Source: Sulfuritalea sp. (GTDB lineage Bacteria > Pseudomonadota > Gammaproteobacteria > Burkholderiales > Rhodocyclaceae). Taken from it: a stretch of DNA of 64,000 nucleotides. The position numbers and the translations under genes are program-made. Below are positions 41,673 to 50,749 of the stretch, in pieces; positions within the stretch are counted from its first letter, which is position 1; each line of letters opens with the position of its first letter. The notes under the pieces were generated by a model. It had not been told where the DNA came from. It searched no databases and saw nothing but the letters and a program-made list of their open reading frames with translations. The stretch spans positions 62,001 through 126,000 of the forward strand of contig JADJUP010000026.1 in assembly GCA_016716965.1 (NCBI GenBank), written 5' to 3'.

Positions 41673-43637
41673 TCAGATCTTTAGTTCTGCGGAAAGTATG
41701 ACGCGGCGACCAAGCTCTGGATATGCGTTGAAGCTCGTTCCAGCGCCGTTTCGAATCCCGTAACTGTAATAGCGTTTGTTAAGCAGGTTGTCGGCCGCAA
41801 CGCCAAAAATCCAGTTTCCCGTCGCATAGGAATACTTCAAGTCCGCCAGGCTATAGGACGGCATCAGGGAAAAGCTATTGATCTGGTCGTTGTCATAGCG
41901 CTGGCTGCCGACGAAGCGCAAATTGGCGGCCAGGTTGTGCCCGTTGCCGATACGCCAGGCGGCATTCAGAGTCAGCAACTGACTCGGTACGAGTGGAACT
42001 TCCTTGCCTGCCAGATCAATGCCGTCGTAGGTTCCCGAGCGGAAGGTGGCCCGGGTGTGCTGATAGATAGCGCTTAGTGACAGTTCAGCTAACGGATGCC
42101 AGCTGCCTTCCAGTTCGAAGCCAGTGCGCTGGGTTGGTGCCAGGTTGGAGTTGGCACCGAATCCGAAGGTGGGCGTGCCGTTGAGAACCAGCAAATGTAT
42201 TTCGTTGGTCAGGTAGGAAGCGAATGCAGCCGCGCGTACTCGCGTCGAGCGATTGCGAAACTCCACGCCGACTTCGCCGTCATGGGACTTTTGCGGCAGC
42301 AGCAAAGTCACTGTGCCAGTGAACACGTTGTAATTTTCGTTGGCGGTGGCGACTCGGAAACTCTGCCCCCAACTGCCGTAGGCATCAAAGCCGCCCACAA
42401 GTCGCTGGCGCAAGGAAAGCTCAAATGCATTGAGTGTGTCGCGCCGTGATGCGACTGCAGGTCGGGAGAAGCTGTCCTTGTAGAAACTGGTTCGTATCCC
42501 TGCTGATATATCTGTTCCCGGCAGGGGTGTCCAAGTTTCCTGCGCATACAGGGCGTCGATGGTCTGGTTGGCGTTGGCGAGGCCAAAAAGATCTATGTTG
42601 CTGTAGGTCCAGCGCGTGCTGTCGATGCCTACCAACAAGCTGCCATTTTGGTGCGGAATTCGCAGGCGGGGGCTGACGGTAACGGTATCTGAATCGGTTG
42701 CGTTTGCAGCGAACAGGGCCGGAAACTTGTTGTCGGCCTTCTTGTTGCGATAGTCAATGTCAATCGCGAATTCGCCGATTCCAGCCGAACGGGTGACGCT
42801 GACGCCAACGTTCCAGGCATCGGTCAGGCCGTGGTCATTCTGTGTAGCTGACCCAGCGGGATCTGATGCGATCTGAACTGTGCTACGAGCTCCGGGAAAG
42901 CGCATCTTTTGCCGGCTGCTTCCGAAGCGAAGTGTTGCACTAGCGTCTGCGTCATGCCAGCGAACCACACCCTCGAGCTTGTCCTCGCGGTCGTGATTGT
43001 TGACTCGGTAGTTGGATGATACATAGCGATTGGCGTGGAGCAGCATGCCGACCGCTCCGCTGGCGAGTTCGACCGTTGCGCGAACGTCGCTGGTGCCGTA
43101 GTCGCCGTAGGCGGCACGGATCGATGTGAGCCGACCTTCGCTGGCCGGGTTACGGGTGATGATATTGATGGTCCCGGCGGTCGCGCCACCTCCATACAGG
43201 ACTGCCCCGGAGCCGCGCAGGATCTCGATGCGATCGATCGCATTGAGTGGTACCGAAGAGAGTAGCGCTGGCGTCAGTTCATTTTCACTAAGTCGCCGGC
43301 CGTCAAGGAGAATCAGGGTGTTCTGGTCTCCGGACATGCCGAAGCCACGGAGGTCGATTTGCCAATTCGTGCTGCCGGAACTGTTGCGAACATGGACGCC
43401 ACCGAGTTTGGCAAGGATCTCCGGTACGCTGGTGGCGGAGGACTGGGCGATCGCGGCGGCCGTGATGACCGACGTTCCGGTGACCGTGTGGGAGGGCTTG
43501 CCGGCAAAGCGACTTCCGGTTACCAACACCGTTGCTTCATCAGCCGCGAGTGACGGGTTGGCAGCAGCCAGAGCGGCGGCCATCAGAGAAATGCGGAAAA
43601 GGCTTCGGCGCGCAGCGCGGCCGTGGATGGTGTTCAT
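41673..43637 (-). CDS. btuB: TonB-dependent cobalamin receptor BtuB
   Basis: 654 residues from ATG at 43637, with a signal peptide ending around ANPSLAADEA, a TonB-box-like ATVLVTG right after, the plug domain (VPEILAKLGGVHVRN; ILLDGRRLSENELTP; IEILRGSGAVLYGGGATAG) and a beta-barrel that ends in a C-terminal aromatic/charged strand (RRVILSAELKI). Imports cobalamins across the outer membrane. Assignment is firm because a cobalamin riboswitch lies in its leader and btuC/btuD follow. Base composition is slightly lower in GC than its neighbours. Confidence 0.88.
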   Translation of the reverse strand: MNTIHGRAARRSLFRISLMAAALAAANPSLAADEATVLVTGSRFAGKPSHTVTGTSVITAAAIAQSSATSVPEILAKLGGVHVRNSSGSTNWQIDLRGFGMSGDQNTLILLDGRRLSENELTPALLSSVPLNAIDRIEILRGSGAVLYGGGATAGTINIITRNPASEGRLTSIRAAYGDYGTSDVRATVELASGAVGMLLHANRYVSSNYRVNNHDREDKLEGVVRWHDADASATLRFGSSRQKMRFPGARSTVQIASDPAGSATQNDHGLTDAWNVGVSVTRSAGIGEFAIDIDYRNKKADNKFPALFAANATDSDTVTVSPRLRIPHQNGSLLVGIDSTRWTYSNIDLFGLANANQTIDALYAQETWTPLPGTDISAGIRTSFYKDSFSRPAVASRRDTLNAFELSLRQRLVGGFDAYGSWGQSFRVATANENYNVFTGTVTLLLPQKSHDGEVGVEFRNRSTRVRAAAFASYLTNEIHLLVLNGTPTFGFGANSNLAPTQRTGFELEGSWHPLAELSLSAIYQHTRATFRSGTYDGIDLAGKEVPLVPSQLLTLNAAWRIGNGHNLAANLRFVGSQRYDNDQINSFSLMPSYSLADLKYSYATGNWIFGVAADNLLNKRYYSYGIRNGAGTSFNAYPELGRRVILSAELKI

Positions 43638-43782
43638 CAAGACTCCCTTCGTGGCCAGCGTCCCCGCAGGCCAAAACATTGCATGGCAAGAGCGAAAACG
43701 CGAAGGGAGAGGTGGACGGAGCGGCCGAAAGGGGACGGCGGCTGACGCACACTGCTTCCCCGCAGCGCTTTCAACGAATGTC

Positions 43783-43935
43783 CCTGGCCGGTCTCCGGGC
43801 TTGGAAGTCTTGGTTCATCGCCTTCCCGGGGTGACCCAGTGGCGTAGTGATGAACCCGCACTTCCTTACCGTTGCGGGGGCAGCGCCGGAATCGAGCCTG
43901 TCAAGGCTCCCACCGGCTTCCCGTTTCACCCGGCA
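43783..43935 (-). promoter_or_regulatory. Cobalamin (adenosylcobalamin) riboswitch
   Basis: Read on the minus strand, the leader shows the conserved elements in order: GCCGGTGGGAGCCTTGACAG, CCCGCAACGGTAAGGAAGTG, the B12 box region CGCCACTGGG (43835-43844), GGGAAGG, and the 3' element AGCCCGGAGACCGGCC (about 43785-43801). Its 3' end is about 145 bases before the btuB start; the bases between hold no gene. B12 binding should lower expression of btuB-btuC-btuD. Confidence 0.93.
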
Positions 43936-43970
43936 TGCAAAGCCATGCGCGGGCACCACGAACGGGCCGG

Positions 43971-43999
43971 ATTATAGCAATGCGAAGGTGTTTGGCGAA
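43971..43999 (-). promoter_or_regulatory. Promoter of the btuB riboswitch transcript
   Basis: On the minus strand, TTCGCC (43994-43999) and a perfect TATAAT (43971-43976) are 17 bases apart, about 35 bases upstream of the first conserved riboswitch element. Confidence 0.7.
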
Positions 44000-44054
44000 A
44001 TTGCCACGCCATCACACACGGTTGCCGGACCCGGCCGAGGTATCGGGAAAGGAC

Positions 44055-44068
44055 TTGATTCGGGTCAA
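44055..44068 (+). promoter_or_regulatory. FNR/DNR-type box before nirS
   Basis: TTGATTCGGGTCAA matches the FNR/CRP-family anaerobic consensus TTGAT-N4-ATCAA at nine of ten positions. An A/T-rich -10-like CCTTATAAC lies at 44094-44102, which puts the box near -41.5, the class II activator position. The nirS ATG is at 44172. Confidence 0.82.
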
Positions 44069-44171
44069 GGTTGCGGCAAAACGATGCGCGCATCCTTATA
44101 ACCATAGGGTTCAAAGGGTTGCCAATGCAGCCATGTCGTGTTTTTGGGGGTTCACTCACAAGGAGAGAAGT

Positions 44172-45848
44172 ATGAAAGGGAAGATATTCGGATTTTTTGC
44201 TCTGTCGGTCATGGCCGGCGCAATGGGGACCGCGTTTGCCCAGGAGGCTGCGCCGACGCTGACCGCGGCCGAAAAGGAGACCGCCAAGAAGATTTACTTC
44301 GAGCGTTGTGCCGGTTGCCACGGGGTGCTGCGCAAGGGCGCCACCGGCAAGAACCTCGAGCCGCACTGGACCAAAACGGCGAAGGACGGCAGCAAGACCG
44401 AGGGCGGAACGCTCAAGCTCGGCCAGGGCCGCCTGGAAAAGATCATCGGCTACGGTACCGATGGCGGAATGGTCAACTTCGATGACATCCTGACCAAGGA
44501 AGAAATCGCATTGATGGCGAAATACATCCAGATGACGCCGGATGTGCCGCCCGAGTACAGCTTCAAGGACACCATGGACTCGTGGAAGGTCATCGTCCCG
44601 GTCAAGGATCGTCCGACCAAGCAGATGAACAAGTTCAACCTGAAGAACATGTTCTCGGTGACGCTGCGCGACACCGGCGAGGTGGCCCTGATCGATGGCG
44701 ACACCAAAGACATCCGCAGCATCGTCAAGACCGGCTACGCCGTGCATATCTCGCGCCTTTCGAAGTCCGGCCGCTATGTGTACGTGATCGGCCGCGACGG
44801 CCGCCTGTCGCTGATCGACCTCTGGATGGAGAAGCCCTCCGTGGTTGCCGAACTGAAGATCGGTTTCGACGCCCGCTCGGTAGATACCTCGAAGTTCAAG
44901 GGCTATGACGACAAGTACGCGATCGCCGGTTCCTACTGGCCGCCCCAGTACGTGATCATGGACGGCGACACGCTGAAGCCGCTCAAGGTCGTCAGCACCC
45001 GCGGCATGACCGTGGATGGCGAGTACCACCCCGAGCCGCGCGTGGCCTCGATCGTCTCCTCCGAGATCAAGCCGGAATGGGTGGTGAACATCAAGGAAAC
45101 CGGCCAGATCCTGCTGGTGGATTATTCCGACATCAAGAACCTCAAGACCACCACCATCGAGTCCGCCAAGTTCCTGCACGACGGCGGCTGGGATGCCTCG
45201 AAGCGCTACTTCCTGGTTGCGGCCAATGCCTCGAACAAGATCGCCGCGGTCGACACCAAGCTCGGCAAGCTGGCTGCCTTGATCGACACCGCCAAGATCC
45301 CGCACCCGGGCCGCGGCGCCAACTTCATGCATCCGAAGTTCGGTCCGGTCTGGGCCACGGGCCACCTCGGCGCCGATGTCGTGACGCTGATCAGCACGCC
45401 TTCGGACAAGAAGGAGCATGCCAAGTACAAGGAGTTCAACTGGAAGGTGGTCCAGGAAATGAAGCACGTTCCCGGCAACCTGTTCGTCAAGACCCATCCG
45501 AAGTCCAAGCATTTCTGGGCCGATGCGCCGCAGAACCCGGACAAGGACCTGGCCGAATCCGTCGCCGTGTGGAGCATGTCGGATCTGTCCAAGCCCAAGG
45601 CTGTGCTGAACGTGGCGAAGGATTCCGGCCTGCCGCCGACCAAGGCGACCAAGCGTGCCGTGCATCCGGAATACAGCGCCGACGGCAAGGAAGTCTGGAT
45701 CTCCTTGTGGGGTGGCAAGACCGACCAGTCGGCGATCGTGGTGTATGACGATGCGACGTTGAAGGTAAAGAAGGTGATCACCGATCCGAAGATGATCACG
45801 CCGACCGGCAAGTTCAACGTCTACAACACGCAGCACGATATCTACTGA
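44172..45848 (+). CDS. nirS: Cytochrome cd1 nitrite reductase
   Basis: 558 residues. Periplasmic enzyme reducing nitrite to nitric oxide. Signal peptide MKGKIFGFFALSVMAGAMGTAFAQ; heme c site CAGCH at 46-50 in the N-terminal cytochrome domain; then the eight-bladed d1-heme propeller with VHISRLSKSGRYVYVIGRDG (axial His region) and HPGRGANFMHPKFGPVWATG, which has the active-site histidines. Ribosome site AGGAGAG before ATG. First gene of the nir cluster, with an FNR-type box upstream and a hairpin directly downstream. Confidence 0.97.
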   Translation: MKGKIFGFFALSVMAGAMGTAFAQEAAPTLTAAEKETAKKIYFERCAGCHGVLRKGATGKNLEPHWTKTAKDGSKTEGGTLKLGQGRLEKIIGYGTDGGMVNFDDILTKEEIALMAKYIQMTPDVPPEYSFKDTMDSWKVIVPVKDRPTKQMNKFNLKNMFSVTLRDTGEVALIDGDTKDIRSIVKTGYAVHISRLSKSGRYVYVIGRDGRLSLIDLWMEKPSVVAELKIGFDARSVDTSKFKGYDDKYAIAGSYWPPQYVIMDGDTLKPLKVVSTRGMTVDGEYHPEPRVASIVSSEIKPEWVVNIKETGQILLVDYSDIKNLKTTTIESAKFLHDGGWDASKRYFLVAANASNKIAAVDTKLGKLAALIDTAKIPHPGRGANFMHPKFGPVWATGHLGADVVTLISTPSDKKEHAKYKEFNWKVVQEMKHVPGNLFVKTHPKSKHFWADAPQNPDKDLAESVAVWSMSDLSKPKAVLNVAKDSGLPPTKATKRAVHPEYSADGKEVWISLWGGKTDQSAIVVYDDATLKVKKVITDPKMITPTGKFNVYNTQHDIY

Positions 45849-45881
45849 GAAAACGATCGAAACTTGATCGGCGGCAAGGAG

Positions 45882-45899
45882 AGGGGGCGAAAGCCCCCT
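45882..45899 (+). terminator. GAAA-tetraloop hairpin after nirS
   Basis: AGGGGGC (45882-45888) pairs perfectly with GCCCCCT (45893-45899) around a GAAA loop, 34 bases after the nirS stop. Only two T follow, so partial termination or protection of the nirS message is more likely than full termination. Confidence 0.6.
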
Positions 45900-45943
45900 T
45901 ATCCTGTGTGGCATCAGGGTAATTCAGGGAAAAGGGTGGTTTC

Positions 45944-46531
45944 ATGGATACGCAAAAGAACGGATTTCTCGCCATGCTGCGGCGGCCGAGTGCCAAGTAT
46001 TCGTTGTTGAGTCTTCTGGTCGTCGGCTTCTTCTCCGGCATCTTTTTCTGGGGTGGCTTCAATACCGGCATGGAAGCCACCAACACGATGGAGTTCTGCA
46101 TCGGTTGCCACGAGATGCGCGACAACGTGTATGTCGAATACAAGAAGACCATTCACTACACCAACCGCACCGGCGTGCGTGCCACCTGTTCCGACTGCCA
46201 TGTGCCGAAGGACTGGACGCACAAGATGGTCCGCAAGATCCAGGCGAGCAAGGAAGTCTGGGGCAAGATCACCGGCGTCATCGATACGCCGGAGAAGTTC
46301 GCGGCGCATCGATTGCAGATGGCCGAAAGCGAATGGGCGCGGATGAAGGCCAACGACTCGCGCGAATGTCGCAACTGCCACAGCTTCGATGCCATGGATA
46401 TCGAGAAGCAGAAGCTGCGCGGATCGAAGATGCACAAGATCGGCATCGAAGAGAAGAAAACCTGCATCGACTGCCACAAGGGCATCGCCCACACCAAGCC
46501 CAAGGGCATGAAGGAAGACGACGACGAGTGA
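45944..46531 (+). CDS. nirT: NapC/NirT-type tetraheme c-type cytochrome
   Basis: 195 residues. One N-terminal membrane anchor (about residues 19-38, SLLSLLVVGFFSGIFFWGGF) and four CXXCH heme sites: CIGCH (52), CSDCH (82), CRNCH (142), CIDCH (174). Transfers electrons from the quinol pool to periplasmic reductases. Its position after nirS suggests it serves NirS (NirT), although NapC is the nearest relative by fold. 95 bases after nirS. Confidence 0.9.
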   Translation: MDTQKNGFLAMLRRPSAKYSLLSLLVVGFFSGIFFWGGFNTGMEATNTMEFCIGCHEMRDNVYVEYKKTIHYTNRTGVRATCSDCHVPKDWTHKMVRKIQASKEVWGKITGVIDTPEKFAAHRLQMAESEWARMKANDSRECRNCHSFDAMDIEKQKLRGSKMHKIGIEEKKTCIDCHKGIAHTKPKGMKEDDDE

Positions 46532-46578
46532 GTCGTCGAGCACGTCACGTTCAATTCCGCATTCGAAAGGAGCAGCAC

Positions 46579-47403
46579 ATGAGCAAGTCCATCGTATCCA
46601 CCGCCGTCGCCGGCGTCCTGCTGGCCCTGGGTTCCCATGCGGCGATCGCCGCTCCTGACTGGGGCAAGGTGCCCAAACGCGACGTGCATGTGTTCCACCC
46701 CGGCGTGACGCCCATCGAATGGGCGACAAAGAAGTCTGACCATAGCGGCACCGCCGGCATGAAGAAGGGCGAGACCTGCGTCGGCTGCCACGAGGAAAAG
46801 GGCGCGCTGAACTTCAACTTCAAGCGTCTGGCCGACAAGGAACTGGAGCCCAAGGGTGCGCCCAAGACCATGACTTTCCCGGTCGGTGTGCAGGCCGCCT
46901 ACGACGCCGCCAACCTTTACATCCGCCTCACCTTCAAGGCGCCGTCCGGTGGCGCCGACAAGGGCGACAAGGACAACGAGGTCAAGGCCACGCTGCTGTT
47001 CGCCGACGCCAAGGTGCCGCAGGCCGACCAGTATGGCTGCTGGCAGAGCTGCCACGCCGATGCCCGCACCATGCCCGGCGCCGACGACAAGAAATCGAAG
47101 TACGTGACGGCCGGTGCCTATGAACTGGTGCAGTGGGCCAGCAAGGGCAACAAGGTTTCCGACGGCAGTGTTGGCGCCGAGCGCAAGATGAGCGGCGGCG
47201 CTACCGGCGCCAAGGCGGAAGCCAGCAAGAGCGGCGATACCTACACGGTCACCTTCACCCGCAAGAATCCGGGCGAAGGCAAGAGCGTGCCTTTCGGCAT
47301 CGCAATCCATGCCGACAACTCGCATGGCCGCTTCCATCATGTATCGCTGGGCTACAAGCTGGGGATCGGTGCCGACGGCGACGTGAAGGCGACCAAGCAG
47401 TAA
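46579..47403 (+). CDS. Diheme protein related to ethylbenzene dehydrogenase gamma / cytochrome c-552 heme domain
   Basis: 274 residues, ATG at 46579 after AAGGAG. Signal peptide ends near SHAAIAAPDW. One regular heme site CVGCH (67-71) and one unusual CX3CH site, CWQSCH (154-159). The rest (YDAANLYIRLTFKAPSG, KATLLFADAKV, GKSVPFGIAIHADNSHGRFH) follows the beta-sandwich heme-binding domain of ethylbenzene-dehydrogenase-like subunits. Such cytochromes occur in nir clusters of related denitrifiers; an electron donor for NirS is plausible but unproven. Confidence 0.78.
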   Translation: MSKSIVSTAVAGVLLALGSHAAIAAPDWGKVPKRDVHVFHPGVTPIEWATKKSDHSGTAGMKKGETCVGCHEEKGALNFNFKRLADKELEPKGAPKTMTFPVGVQAAYDAANLYIRLTFKAPSGGADKGDKDNEVKATLLFADAKVPQADQYGCWQSCHADARTMPGADDKKSKYVTAGAYELVQWASKGNKVSDGSVGAERKMSGGATGAKAEASKSGDTYTVTFTRKNPGEGKSVPFGIAIHADNSHGRFHHVSLGYKLGIGADGDVKATKQ

Positions 47404-47419
47404 GGCGCCAGGTTCGCAA

Positions 47420-47752
47420 ATGTCGTTCGCCGGCCGCCTCGCGAAACCAGTGCCGGGCCTCCTGGCACTGGTGTTTGCATGCACTGTTCTCGCCCAGCAG
47501 ACGGTCGAGGTGAAGATCCAGGACTACAAGTTCCTGCCGGCCGAAGTTCGCATCAAGGCTGGCGACACGGTGAAGTGGATCAACATGGAAAAGCGCACCA
47601 GCCACTCGGTGCTGTTCCCTGCCGAAAACGGACTCGAATCCGAGCGCATGTTTCCCGGCGAGCACTGGTCGCGGACCTTCACCGCACGCGGCAGCCATGC
47701 CTATCGCTGCGGCCCGCACGAGGAAATGAAGGGGATGGTCCATGTCGACTAG
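47420..47752 (+). CDS. Small periplasmic cupredoxin
   Basis: 110 residues; signal peptide to about residue 25 (CTVLAQQ). Type 1 copper site complete: His62 in TSHSVLF, then Cys97, His100 and Met103 in CGPHEEM. Plastocyanin/pseudoazurin-like in size. It overlaps nirC by 11 bases, so it belongs to the nir operon and may pass electrons to NirS in place of cytochrome c551, for which no gene is seen here. Confidence 0.85.
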   Translation: MSFAGRLAKPVPGLLALVFACTVLAQQTVEVKIQDYKFLPAEVRIKAGDTVKWINMEKRTSHSVLFPAENGLESERMFPGEHWSRTFTARGSHAYRCGPHEEMKGMVHVD

Positions 47753-48074
47753 GCGTCGCCCCATCGTCGTCGTGCTGACGCTGCTGCTGGCGGGTAGCGC
47801 TGTCGTGGCCTTGGCCGAGCCGACGCCGGCGCGGCAGAAGGAACTGATCCACCTGGTGCGCCAGGATTGCGGCTCCTGCCACGGCATGACCCTGCAGGGG
47901 GGGCTTGGCCCGGCCCTGCTGCCGGCGACGCTGGCCGAGAAGCCGGCCGAAAGCCTGGTGGCGACCATCATCGGCGGCCGTCCGGGCACGGCGATGCCGC
48001 CCTGGCATCGCTTTCTCGGCGAGGACGACGCGCAATGGATCGTCGCCCGCCTGATGGAAGGCTTCCCGAAATGA
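47742..48074 (+). CDS. nirC: Monoheme c-type cytochrome NirC
   Basis: 110 residues with signal peptide (VVVLTLLLAGSAVVALA) and one heme site CGSCHG at about 43-48; possible axial Met in GTAMPPWH. NirC is a small cytochrome in nir clusters that is linked to heme d1 maturation or electron transfer. Overlaps the cupredoxin gene upstream and nirF downstream (ATGA at 48071). Confidence 0.88.
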   Translation: MSTRRRPIVVVLTLLLAGSAVVALAEPTPARQKELIHLVRQDCGSCHGMTLQGGLGPALLPATLAEKPAESLVATIIGGRPGTAMPPWHRFLGEDDAQWIVARLMEGFPK

Positions 48075-49273
48075 AGCATCCGCTGCAATCGCTGTTGCTC
48101 GGTTGTGCGCTGGTCGTACTTGCCGCATGCGGCACGGTGCCCCTGCGCGAAAGCGGGAGTGCCGTGCAGTTGCGCGGCACGGGCGACCTCGGCCTGGTCA
48201 TCGAGCGCGCCAGCGGCCATGTCACGCTGGTGAATACCTCCAGCCGCGAGGCCTACGCGCGCATCGGCGGCCTCGGCGACCTGTCGCATGCCTCGGTGGT
48301 GTATTCGCGCGATGCGCGTTATGCCTACGTCTTCGGCCGCGACGGCGGCCTGACCAAGCTCGACCTGCTCGAGGCGCGCATCGTCAAGCGCGTGATGCAG
48401 TCGGGCAACGCGATAGGCGGTTCAATCTCGCAGGACGGGCGCATCGTCGTGGCGCAGAATTACACGCCGGGCGGCATCAAGGCCTTCGATGCGGACACGC
48501 TGGAGCTGCTCTCCGAAGTGCCGGCCGAGTATGCGCCGGGCAAGTTCTCCAAGGTGGTGGGGCTGGCCGACGTGCCGGGCAACAAATTCGCCTACGCGCT
48601 GTTCGATGGCGGCGAGATCTGGGTCAGCGATTTCTCGGATCCGAAGAAGCCCGTCACGCAGCGCTTCCAGGCAGGCCAGCAGCCCTATGACGGCCTGGTG
48701 ACGCCCAACGGTCGCCACTACCTTGCCGGGCTGTTCGGCGAGGACGGCATCGCGCTGCTCGACTTGTGGCAACCGGGAAAGGGCTCGCGCAAGATCCTCG
48801 AAAAATACGGCCGTGGCGAGGAGAAGCTGCCGGTGTTCAAGATGCCGCACCTGCGCGGCTGGTCTGTCGCTGCAGGCCGCGCCTGGCTGCCGGCGATCGG
48901 TCGCCACGAAGTGCTGGTTGCCGATGCCACGACCTGGAAGGAAACCGGCCGTGTCGCGGTCAGGGGCCAGCCGGTGTTCGTCATGGCCAGCCCCGACGGG
49001 CGCCAGATCTGGGTGAACTTCGCCTTCCCCGACAACGGCTGGGTGCAGGTGATCGACACCCTCACCGGACAGGTGGTGCAGACGCTGCAGCCGGGCAAGG
49101 CGGTGCTGCACATGGAGTTCACGCCGCGCGGCGAGGCGGTCTGGATTTCCGCCCGCGATGACAACCGCGTTCTGATCTACGACACGCGGACCTTCCGCCA
49201 GCTCGGCAGCCTCCCTGCCGAAGCGCCTTCCGGCATTTTCTTCACCAGCCGTGCCGCACGCATAGGATTCTGA
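48071..49273 (+). CDS. nirF: Heme d1 biosynthesis protein NirF
   Basis: 400 residues from ATG at 48071. Lipoprotein signal with lipobox LAAC (about residues 17-20), then a d1-type beta-propeller resembling the NirS C-terminal domain but with no cytochrome c domain: DLGLVIERASGHVTLVNTSS, HASVVYSRDARYAYVFGRDG, VAQNYTPGGIKAFDADTLEL. NirF acts in the late, periplasmic steps of heme d1 synthesis. ATGA overlap with nirC. Confidence 0.92.
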   Translation: MKHPLQSLLLGCALVVLAACGTVPLRESGSAVQLRGTGDLGLVIERASGHVTLVNTSSREAYARIGGLGDLSHASVVYSRDARYAYVFGRDGGLTKLDLLEARIVKRVMQSGNAIGGSISQDGRIVVAQNYTPGGIKAFDADTLELLSEVPAEYAPGKFSKVVGLADVPGNKFAYALFDGGEIWVSDFSDPKKPVTQRFQAGQQPYDGLVTPNGRHYLAGLFGEDGIALLDLWQPGKGSRKILEKYGRGEEKLPVFKMPHLRGWSVAAGRAWLPAIGRHEVLVADATTWKETGRVAVRGQPVFVMASPDGRQIWVNFAFPDNGWVQVIDTLTGQVVQTLQPGKAVLHMEFTPRGEAVWISARDDNRVLIYDTRTFRQLGSLPAEAPSGIFFTSRAARIGF

Positions 49274-49275
49274 CC

Positions 49276-50283
49276 ATGGACTCACCCTACTCGCCGCTCG
49301 AATATGCGCTGCTCAACGCCTGGCAGCGCGACTTTCCGATCGTCGCGCATCCGTTTGCCGAAGTCGGACTGAAAGTCGGCGCTGACGAAACGGCGGTTCT
49401 GGCGACGCTGCGGCGCCTGCAGGCACGCGGTGCGATCAGCCGTGTCGGCGCCGTGTTTGCGCCGCGCCGCGTCGGCGCCTCGACGCTGGCCGCACTTGCG
49501 GCGCCCGAAGACCGTATCGAGGCAATCGCCGCGCTGGTCAGTGCGCGGCCTGAAGTGAACCACAACTACCAGCGCGAGCACCGCTACAACCTCTGGTTCG
49601 TCGCCACCGCGGCCGACCAGGCGACGCTGAAGGCCGTGCTGGCAGGGATCGAACATGACACCGGCTGTCCGGTTATCGCATTGCCGCTGGAAAACGAATT
49701 CCACATCGACCTCGGCTTCGACCTCGCCTCCGGCCACAAGTCCGTCGCACCGGTCGCCAGCGTTTCGGCACGCCAGCCGGACGACGAGGAAAAGCGCCTG
49801 ATCGCCGCGTTGCAGCCAGGACTGGAGATCATGCCGCGACCCTTCCGCCAGCTGGGCGAAACCCTGTTCATGGAAGAGGACGAGGTGCTGGCGCGCATCA
49901 CCGGCATGGTCCAGGACGGCATGATCAAGCGCTTTGGCGTGGTCGTGCGACACCACGAGCTGGGCTATCGGTCAAATGCCATGGTGGTGTTCGACCTGCC
50001 CGACGGCGTGGTCGACGGCATCGGTGCAAGGCTTGCGGCCGAGCCCGGCGTCACCTTGTGCTACCGGCGCCGGCGCAGCCTGCCCGACTGGCCCTACAAC
50101 CTTTACTGCATGGTGCATGGCCGTTCGCGTGCAGAGGCGCAGCCCGTGATCGATCGCCTCGCCAGCATCGCCGGAGCACCGGCGATGGCACTGTTCTCGA
50201 CGCGGCGTTTCAAGCAGTGCGGTGCGCGCTATTTTTCCGACCAGGTGGCGGATCGTCGCCTGGTCGAGCCCGGCCATGCCTGA
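49276..50283 (+). CDS. nirDL: Siroheme decarboxylase subunits NirD and NirL fused
   Basis: 335 residues made of two AsnC/Lrp-like halves, each with its own helix-turn-helix-like start and conserved end: first half has HNYQREHRYNLWFV (about 97-110), second has CYRRRRSLPDWPYNLYCMVH (about 258-277). Together with NirG and NirH it decarboxylates siroheme to didecarboxysiroheme on the way to heme d1. NirD and NirL are separate in Pseudomonas; a fusion is found in several betaproteobacteria. Confidence 0.92.
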   Translation: MDSPYSPLEYALLNAWQRDFPIVAHPFAEVGLKVGADETAVLATLRRLQARGAISRVGAVFAPRRVGASTLAALAAPEDRIEAIAALVSARPEVNHNYQREHRYNLWFVATAADQATLKAVLAGIEHDTGCPVIALPLENEFHIDLGFDLASGHKSVAPVASVSARQPDDEEKRLIAALQPGLEIMPRPFRQLGETLFMEEDEVLARITGMVQDGMIKRFGVVVRHHELGYRSNAMVVFDLPDGVVDGIGARLAAEPGVTLCYRRRRSLPDWPYNLYCMVHGRSRAEAQPVIDRLASIAGAPAMALFSTRRFKQCGARYFSDQVADRRLVEPGHA

Positions 50284-50749
50284 TCGTTCCGGCGCGGCGG
50301 CGGCGCCCGACGCGACCGACCGCCGCATCATCAACGCCCTGCAAGGGGATTTTCCGCTGGTGACCGAGCCCTATCGTCAGGTTGCCGACGGACTGGGTCT
50401 GAGCGAAGCGGAATTATTGCAACGGATCGACGCCATGCTCGAACGCAAGGTGCTGACGCGCTTCGGGCCGATGTTCCAGATCGAGCGTGCCGGCGGCGCG
50501 TTTGTCCTGGCGGCGATGAAGGTGCCGGAGGCGGACTTCGATCGTGTCGCGGCGCAGGTCAATGCCTTCCCCGAAGTGGCGCACAACTACCGCCGTGACC
50601 ATGCGCTCAACATGTGGTTCGTGCTTGCCACGGCCACACCCGAGGGCATCGCCGCGGCCGTGGCCGCCATCGAGGCCGCCACCGGGCTGCCGGTGTTTCC
50701 CTTTCCCAAGGAACGCGAATACTTCGTGGAGATGAAACTCCATGCCTGA
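50276..50749 (+). CDS. nirG: Siroheme decarboxylase subunit NirG
   Basis: 157 residues from ATG at 50276, overlapping the nirDL stop by eight bases. AsnC-like fold; HNYRRDHALNMWFVLATATP is the NirD/NirG-type signature. No true DNA-binding role is expected; it forms a complex with the other siroheme decarboxylase subunits. Overlaps nirH by eight bases. Confidence 0.9.
   Translation: MPDRSGAAAAPDATDRRIINALQGDFPLVTEPYRQVADGLGLSEAELLQRIDAMLERKVLTRFGPMFQIERAGGAFVLAAMKVPEADFDRVAAQVNAFPEVAHNYRRDHALNMWFVLATATPEGIAAAVAAIEAATGLPVFPFPKEREYFVEMKLHA

Noticed and set aside
45864..45877. FNR-like TTGATCGGCGGCAA before nirT
   Set aside because: Only the left half-site is good; the right half GGCAA has two mismatches, and no -10 at the proper distance was found.
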